This document shows positions 9,531-15,331 of a stretch of DNA of 15,331 nt, in pieces. Position 1 is the stretch's first letter, and every line of letters starts with the position of its first letter. Position numbers and translations under genes: made by a program. A model generated the notes under the pieces. The model saw only the letters and a list, made by a program, of their open reading frames with translations, did not search any database and was not told the DNA's origin. This DNA is from Zygnema cylindricum (taxonomy: Eukaryota > Streptophyta > Zygnematophyceae > Zygnematales > Zygnemataceae), in the NCBI GenBank assembly GCA_037447655.1, contig JBBHKE010000735.1, positions 64,001 to 79,331 of the forward strand. The letters are read 5' to 3'.

Positions 9531-10160
9531 CTGCAGTTACTAATTTAGTAATTTAGCATTCAGGACTTGGGACGTGAGATTTTACTGTTCTGCCATGTCA
9601 ACCAGATAGCAAAATTTCAACATTAATAATGTTCGCTTTCCCGATGTCCACCGAGCACTCAAGATATAATTTATAACAGGCTTTGGCGTTAGATATTTCA
9701 CTTCTCCTTTGATTACAAGTTGCAAACACATTCGCCATGGCAGGACGATCTCGACCACCAATTAAAGTGAAAGTCTTTCTAACCTTGAGCAGACCATTCT
9801 ATATCACCAACCTTAACAACGAACAGAGAATAATCCAAAATACGATTTCATTCCCTAAAGGAACATTTTGTGGTTGACATTGCTTGCTGCAGAATTTTAA
9901 GCAGTGGAGTGGATTCATTTCATATATTGAGTGTGGTCCGTCCATCACCAGTTACAAACGGATATACGAAGTAAAAATTCACTCAAAGACTTAAATGTTA
10001 ACAACTTGTGTTTATGTGGTTGGCAAAAAATAGTTCTTGGGCAAATGGTCAGGGAAATATTTCGAGTGCCATCATTAATTGTCCAGGTGTCAGAAAATGG
10101 TTGCACTTTAGAGCAGAGCCCCAAAGTCTTTATATTGCAATGAGTGAACTCTACAGCCTT
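9531..10160. other. Gene-free stretch, nothing assignable
   Basis: Between the truncated element and the minisatellite I see no exon, RNA gene or promoter I can defend. There is a short perfect inverted repeat, TTACTAA-T-TTAGTAA, near 9537-9551. A 70-codon open frame at 9931-10143 has no recognisable motif. Confidence 0.45.
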
Positions 10161-10162
10161 AT

Positions 10163-10420
10163 GCCGTGAGATGTCTTTTCCCTGTCAAGGATAAAATCTT
10201 GGCCTGTTAATTGTTCCTGATTAGAATCAATCCTTCGCCGGTTTGTTTTTCCTGTTTAGAATCAACGCTTAGCCTGTTTGATTTTCCTATTTTGAATCAA
10301 TTCTTAGCCTAATTGTTCTTCCTGCTAAGAATCAATTCTTAGAGTATTTGCTTTTCCTGTTTAGAATTCAATTTTTAGCCGATTTGACCTTCCTCCTTAG
10401 AACCAATACTTAGCCTTCAC
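10163..10420. repeat. 35-bp minisatellite, about seven degenerate copies
   Basis: Unit starts at 10199, 10234, 10269, 10304, 10339, 10375 and 10410 give a steady 35-36-base period. A fainter unit begins near 10163. The consensus runs TTAGCCTGTTTG, then a T-run, CCTG, TTTAGAATCAATTC. It lies downstream of the transporter stop codon, between that gene and the phosphatase promoter. Copies differ at several positions, so the array is not recent. Confidence 0.88.
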
Positions 10421-10639
10421 CTTCAAATGTGATTTGTGCAAATGCAAACATAGGATGTATTATCTCTAACATGAAAAAATCATTAACTTACAACAATGAA
10501 TATACTGTGGGAATGGGTATGATTTCTCAAGCTTGGCCGTATTTACTATTTTCTCCCTTTCGACTTTTTGTCGGTTAAATGAATATTACATAGTATGGTG
10601 AAAATGGCAAATGAACAACGGGTTTGGGAGTGCCAGACG

Positions 10640-10740
10640 AGGGAAGAGACATACAAGTGAAAGAGGAGATAAAGGATAGAGAGGAGAATATAGAGAGGAA
10701 AAGATAGGGAAATCGAGAGGAAGAGATGATAAAGCAAGTT
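10640..10740 (-). other. Pyrimidine-rich 3' UTR of the transporter gene
   Basis: On the minus strand, directly after the TGA at 10743-10741, the sequence is a CT-rich tract built of CCTCTC and TCTTTC-like pieces. It is presumably 3' UTR. No canonical AATAAA was found close by, so the poly(A) site is unknown. Confidence 0.45.
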
Positions 10741-13700
10741 TCAATTAAATACACGCTTCCCAGTGGCAAAACAATTCCAGAATATAGCCCCTAAAATATA
10801 TGTTCCTGAAACTATCCACAGAATTGCCTGGAAAGAGCCGAGTCTATCGACAAGAAATCCGGAAAAGACAACGCTCACCATCCCCGCAAGAGTCCCGGCT
10901 GTGTTGGACATACCTGAGAACAAAAAAAGACGAATGTAAAATTAGTAACATGTAAAATGGCACAAAGAAAGACGCATGTAAAATGAGTGACATGTTAAAC
11001 TGGTAGAAAAAGAAAACGCATGTAAAATGAGTGACAATATCCAACATTGGAATGGGTTTAACTTTCGATAAAACTACACCTTAAATTGTTATTAGCATTA
11101 AGAAATATACAGCTTCCGGGTTTTATTTCAGTGCCATTAATTCTAATTTAGGTCTGAGCAAAGTGGAGGACTTTGGAACGCTTATCAAATTAGCGTTAAG
11201 AAAAAAAAAAACATATAATTAACGCTATTTTGTCGCCAGAGGGCGAAAATACAGGCACCAAAAAAGTGTTATTAACGCTAAAACCATTCACGGTGTGTAC
11301 CGTGTATCGTTATTACTGTCAATGAGACTATATATTGGTGCCCCTAAATTGTACCCCTCGAACCTAAAATAGTGTCATTGACACTATTTTTCCATCTTGA
11401 CGCTGATTAGTTGAATGGTTCAAAACCAGCCACGTCATTCAGCACCAAATTAGAATTAATAACACTAATATTAACCCAACGGTAATAATTCCTTGACGCT
11501 AATAACGATATACAGTGTCCTATCCAATCCTAAGCAAGGACAATGTAAGTAAGCTTAACTTTTTTTTTCTCTGAAGCTTTAGTCATCGCCATTAACTTAA
11601 CAGTTGCATTGTGCAATAACCATTTGTCCAACTGTCAATTGAAAACAACAGTAACACGAAAACAACCTTGTACATAAAACCACTCAAACATCTTCAATTT
11701 TAGGAGGTTTATGGGAAGAAGTGAGGTATTTTACCATGAAGCACACCCGCATACTTTGGTCCAATATCCTGCACCAACAGAAAAGAAAAGAGCTTCTCAA
11801 CATCCATAAAATAGAATAAAAAAATTGGATATTAAAAGGATATAAGGAATTGAGATACATGAAGCAATACGACACTGGAAAACGTACTAATGGCAACCTT
11901 CCTAATGCCCACAGTGTCCACCTCATGAACTATTCATTCATTTGAGAGTGAATAGCTTTGCTCACGAGATTTTATTTCCACAAAAACACAAAGAAAGTGG
12001 TAGGCAGAAAACATGCATATATACAAAAGAGCTCAAATTTCTTGACCCTCTTGCCTGTGTTAATCAAATAACGGATTGCAAGGCAACCCCGTGGAGACAG
12101 TCTTTGTCAATCAATTTAACAGCAATGTACTTCTGAACAAAACGCAAACCTAAAACGACTAGTCGTAACAAAAAAAAAACGAAAACAAATACGAGAACAA
12201 AAACGAGAGCGAAATCGAAAACAAAAGAAAAACAAAAACAAAAGAAAAACAAAAACAAAAGTGAAACCGAAAACGGAAGCAAAAACAAAGAAAAAAAAAT
12301 CGAACAAAAACAAAACGGAAAACAAAAACAAAACAAAGACCTTGTTCGTACCTGATAATTTAGCAAAAACCCGGCCTGGCTGAATGCGCTGAACCCAAGG
12401 GCTATTGTGAGATAAAGAGAACTTATTTCGGGCGAGGAGGCGCTTGCCAAACCAAAAAGAGCCAAAGAAGGTCCAATAAATCCAATACTCTGTCACAAAA
12501 ACCATTCCACTTTTGAAGCTTCAGTGTCAAAAAAAAACCTCCCCACAAAATTGGTGTACAGATTGTGGAAATGCTTCAACAGTAAACATTCGTACCTCTC
12601 ACTTGCCTTGCTTTAAGTCCCAGAGTAACATCTATAGCACCTATCTTGAAATCTATATCCCCTTTATCTCTCATCCAGTACATTGTTCATCGCTATTAAA
12701 GTTAATAATAATAACTCTAACTCGAGTGCGTGGTTTTCCGACCCAAAATCATAAATTGTGTTGATGATACTTTGATCAAATGGCCAATAATGAGCCAGTA
12801 AAACTTAATTTAGAGTGCTTAAAACTAAATCCGCTGTAACACTAACAAATCACTAGCGTTAATAGCGACGTAAGGTATACTATACAAGGAAAGACTCCCA
12901 CAATTAGATCAATTTAAACTTTTACCAGCGTAAATTTTCTCACTGAAGTTATGGTCAGACAAAATCTCACGTTTCCACCAGCCTATACTTTTACCTTCGC
13001 ATCATTTTCTTGCTAGTTACGGTCGAAAAATTCTGTAATAAATATAACATTAACATCAATTTAGACTATTACCTGCATCAGTTTTCTAGCCGTAGTTATG
13101 GACGCCCCTCGCAAAACAAGGGCGTCTGCAATAGAGCCCGCCATTATGCCGGAGACAGCCATGACTGCCCAAGGAAGAGCACTGAACCATGCAGCGTCAC
13201 GTATACTTACTCCAAAAACCTGGAAAAGAAAAAAAGAGTAATTTGGATTGAAAATGATTTTTATTGGACTGAAAAGTATAAAGTTTTCATTGGACTGATA
13301 GCATGTTTTCACGATGATCGAAATTATTCGACCTGGATTTCTTATGCTTCAAAAATTACCATGATTGTCTTAAGGACTGAAACTTGGATAAAAGACAAAG
13401 CTTTGTAAATTAAAAGGTTTCACCTCCAAGCATATCTCAGGTACATTGAAGGTCGGACATGTACACGTGAGGAGAGGTAGAGTTGCATAACAGGCCATTA
13501 AAGCAATAAATAGAGTGAGCAGGTCACAGAAACTAGAGAAAACTTTTTGAAGTTGTAATGACATAGTTCAAAAAATTGAACAAAACAAGGCAATAGACAA
13601 GGAGTACAGGTATTTCCTTTAAATCAAGTCAACACTAAAAGCCAGTGCAATTCAATGCCTGCTGAACTAACTGTTCAATTGTCAAAGCACAATAAGATAC

Positions 13701-15331
13701 TTGTCCAGATTAACAAGTCAACATTGCTGATAAAATAGACGAGTCTGAACATAATGGTGCCTAAATCTGGTATACATAAGACTGGAAAACATCTACAGAA
13801 AATTAACCGACCCGACAAATAAGCTGAGGGCTTTTATGCTTTCACATTAAATTGTGTGGTTGATACCAATCTGGGAAAAATATTTTTTCCAGATCACTGA
13901 TATCCACATAATCCCATTTTGCTAAGACCCGGACTGACTTTTCGTATTATCTTTTCATCTACACTTCATACACATAATTATGACCATTATAATAAACTTG
14001 ACGCAGAAATTTCACAAAAGAACAAATGGCAACCTAACACACCAATGAGCTTACAAAAGAAAATATTTTCTTTTAAGCCTCTACAGTGAAAGTTGTCATC
14101 TTTGCTAAGAGACTTGATTCTTACATTTTTAAAGTACGTCGGCATCCATGAGAGCATGATAAAGTATCCCTGCATTATTCACACCAAAAGTTGGAATGAC
14201 AAAGTTCTCCTTTTTTTATGAGTCCCTTTGCAACAACTACATTCAAAAGGTGTCAAAATAAAAGAAGAAACAACAGTCAAGAACGATGCATCGTGCTAAC
14301 TCTGAAGTCAAAATGACTATTATGCAAAAATGACAGGTACCTGTCAGCTCCATCCGTACAAATACGGGCTAAAGATACAATTATAAAACAGTCAAGACAG
14401 CTATGCTTTACCAAGATTTTCTTTCGACTGTGGCAAGGTCACATCACTAATAAATGAACGAAAAAAAAGTATGGTGGGCTACTTGAGAAAATGAACAGTA
14501 CCTTCCCAATCAAAGAGTTCTTTAGCACTAACCAGGCATTTTTCTACATTTCTAAAACAGAGAGGATGCATGATCGCATCGATGAAGAACCTCAGTTTAT
14601 AAGTGTCGACGATTTGAAAACTTTTTTAATGCACCAAAACAAAGGAGAGATTAACAAAAACAACATTTACTGTTTTCTGTGAATTTGATGCAGACTGCAA
14701 TTGCATATTAATGTTCATTCTGAAGTCTACCATCTGTGATTACCTCATGTCAATTATAACTCACCCAATTATTCACAGAATTAGCCACAATGAGAGCCCA
14801 GACTGGCCATTTTGATAACAAGAGTCCAAATGGAGGCCACTCCTTGTTCGCGTTGCTTTCTCTAGATACTGAATCTGCAGCGCCATTCGCCATATCAGCT
14901 CCTGATATCCCTCCCTTCTCTCCCCATGTCCCCGGACCTTCGTTATAAGCCCTCCCTGAAATCTCTGGCGAGTCCGGCCCAAAGCTACCTGTCAGGTCTC
15001 TCAATTCTTCCTTGCTTCCAGCATCGAAATCCCTTGCATCCTCAACTTTTTTTCCCTTCAAACCTCTGTGTTTCACTGAGGAGACCACCCTGGATTGCGG
15101 TTCCACTAGTCCTCCATTCCCTTGTTCTCTACCGCTCACTCCAGGTTTCCCAGTGATATAATGAAGCTCATTTTGGGTCATGAGTGCATGTGTATTAGGA
15201 GACGATGAAGCAACAAGGAGCCAAGCGAGTAGCCACACATAGCCAAGAAGACCGAATACAACAAACGGTCCTGAAACGCCGAGATTAAATGAGGACATGA
15301 GAAATGGGGCAGCAAGGAGACCCCCCATTGA
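10741..15331 (-). CDS. PHT4/SLC17-type anion (phosphate) transporter, C-terminal two-thirds; 5' end off window
   Basis: Major-facilitator transporter of the plant PHT4 family, whose members move phosphate or organic anions such as ascorbate, often in plastid envelopes. Exons in transcript order: 15331-14765 (continues off window), 14169-14125, 13219-13073, 12489-12352, 11768-11735, 10913-10741 (TGA). All junctions are GT-AG and in frame, giving 367 visible residues. Family marks are GYFIMLSWMPTYFKN, AAWFSALPW, SQAGFLLNYQ followed by DIGPKYAGVLHG, SNTAGTLAG, GSFQ and the terminal FWNCFATGKRVF. These make up roughly helices 6-12. FLLNYQDIGP and the LHG reading suggest the PHT4;3/PHT4;5-like side of the family rather than PHT4;1, but I would not assign a member. 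Two exons are tiny (45 and 34 bases). Oddity: about 100 Gly/Glu/Ser-rich residues separate GKPG from WPPFGLLLSKWP, where relatives have a short linker. Any transit peptide lies outside the window. Confidence 0.9.
10921..11040. repeat. 42-44-bp tandem repeat, three copies, in last transporter intron
   Basis: The motif GACG[A/C]ATGTAAAAT, then [T/G]AGT and ACATG, recurs from 10929, 10971 and 11015. A purine-rich spacer (AAAGAAAGA-like) lies between copies, so on the transcribed minus strand each spacer is pyrimidine-rich. The array sits immediately upstream of the final exon's acceptor (10915-10914) and may contribute extra polypyrimidine tract. Confidence 0.8.
11077..11297 (-). mobile_element. 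MITE-like element, complete copy 1 (inverted)
   Basis: TA (11075-11076) is followed by the left terminal repeat CACCTTAAATTGTTATTAGC. The right end reads TTAACGCTAAAACCATTCAC then GGTGTG, followed by TA (11298-11299). The ends are imperfect inverted repeats of about 28 bases. Internal sequence (AGTGCCATTAATTCTAATTT near 11131, GGCACCAA near 11252) matches the reverse complement of copy 2, so this copy is in opposite orientation. At 221 bases with no coding capacity, it is a non-autonomous element. Confidence 0.68.
11300..11517 (+). mobile_element. MITE-like element, complete copy 2 (back to back with copy 1)
   Basis: It begins CCGTGTATCGTTATTACTGT directly after the TA shared with copy 1 and ends TTGACGCTAATAACGATATA then CAGTG, followed by TC, presumably a mutated TA. 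The two ends match each other inverted at roughly 20 of 28 positions. The interior aligns with the truncated copy at 9311-9501. It is 218 bases and non-coding. Confidence 0.68.
12168..12340. repeat. A-rich (CAAAAA/GAAAAC)n simple sequence in transporter intron
   Basis: A long run of AAAACAAAAG and CGAAAAC-like units. On the transcribed minus strand it is a (GTTTTT)n tract lying just downstream of the donor at 12351-12350. Its reading frames give Phe/Leu-rich peptides that are artefacts. Confidence 0.85.
12681..12877 (+). mobile_element. MITE-like element, complete copy 3
   Basis: TA (12679-12680) precedes CATTGTTCATCGCTATTAAA then GTTAA. The right end is AGCGTTAATAGCGACGTAAG then GTA, with TA at 12878-12879. 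The ends match the family's terminal repeat (CACCGTGAATCGCTATTAGT-like) in inverted orientation. The interior holds AACACTAAC and other family fragments but is diverged. It is 197 bases and intronic in the transporter gene. Confidence 0.62.
12907..13101 (-). repeat. Triplicated exon-end/donor region of the transporter gene
   Basis: The last ~28 bases of exon 13219-13073 plus its donor and the next ~17 intron bases have two further degenerate copies in the intron. The blocks are at about 13055-13101 (real), 12985-13022 and 12908-12954. The real block and the farthest copy match at about 37 of 47 positions without gaps. Both copies keep a GTAAAAGT donor-like sequence on the minus strand. Confidence 0.7.

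Noticed and set aside
9931-10143. 70-codon plus-strand open frame
   Set aside because: No domain, no splice partners and no homology I recognise. Its length is within chance for this composition.
12064-12505. Long Phe/Leu-rich minus-strand open frames overlapping a transporter exon
   Set aside because: Only 12489-12352 is exon. The rest is a translated (GTTTTT)n simple repeat in the following intron.
14491-14682. 63-codon plus-strand open frame inside the first transporter intron, with a non-repetitive peptide
   Set aside because: It looks protein-like but is short, has no recognisable family and is antisense within an intron. No promoter or partner exon supports it.

Overview
This is AT-rich eukaryotic nuclear DNA with GT-AG introns. 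The two best genes belong to plant pathways: sucrose-phosphate phosphatase and a PHT4-type anion transporter. A streptophyte (land plant or charophyte-grade alga) is the likeliest source. That is an inference from gene content and intron structure, and I cannot name a species.

Layout. Positions 1-1700 hold no gene I can support. They contain a degenerate hexamer-like repeat, then a promoter-like stretch with clustered GTAC and ACGT cores, then CT and CA microsatellites. A three-exon plus-strand gene (1837-3866) follows; it encodes a predicted 127-residue, very acidic protein I do not recognise. About 2.6 kb of gene-free DNA separates it from a minus-strand, six-exon sucrose-phosphate phosphatase (8579 down to 6478). 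That enzyme appears complete at 267 residues and lacks the C-terminal domain usual in land plants. Upstream of it are two CCACGTGG boxes, a truncated transposon-like repeat and a 35-bp minisatellite. From 15331 down to 10741 on the minus strand lie the last six exons of a PHT4/SLC17-type membrane transporter. Its 5' part is outside the window, and a roughly 100-residue hydrophilic stretch sits in its central loop.

Under the genes lies a family of roughly 200-220-bp inverted-repeat elements flanked by TA (MITE-like). Three copies keep both ends and two are partial. Two of the complete copies sit back to back in the last transporter intron and could form a long hairpin in the pre-mRNA. The window also has several duplicated splice-site regions: a triplicated donor region in the transporter and a duplicated pseudo-acceptor in the acidic-protein gene.

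Working together: sucrose-phosphate phosphatase completes cytosolic sucrose synthesis and releases phosphate, while PHT4 proteins move phosphate or organic anions, commonly across plastid or Golgi membranes. The link is thematic; nothing in the sequence shows co-regulation. No RNA gene, CRISPR array or prokaryotic feature was found.
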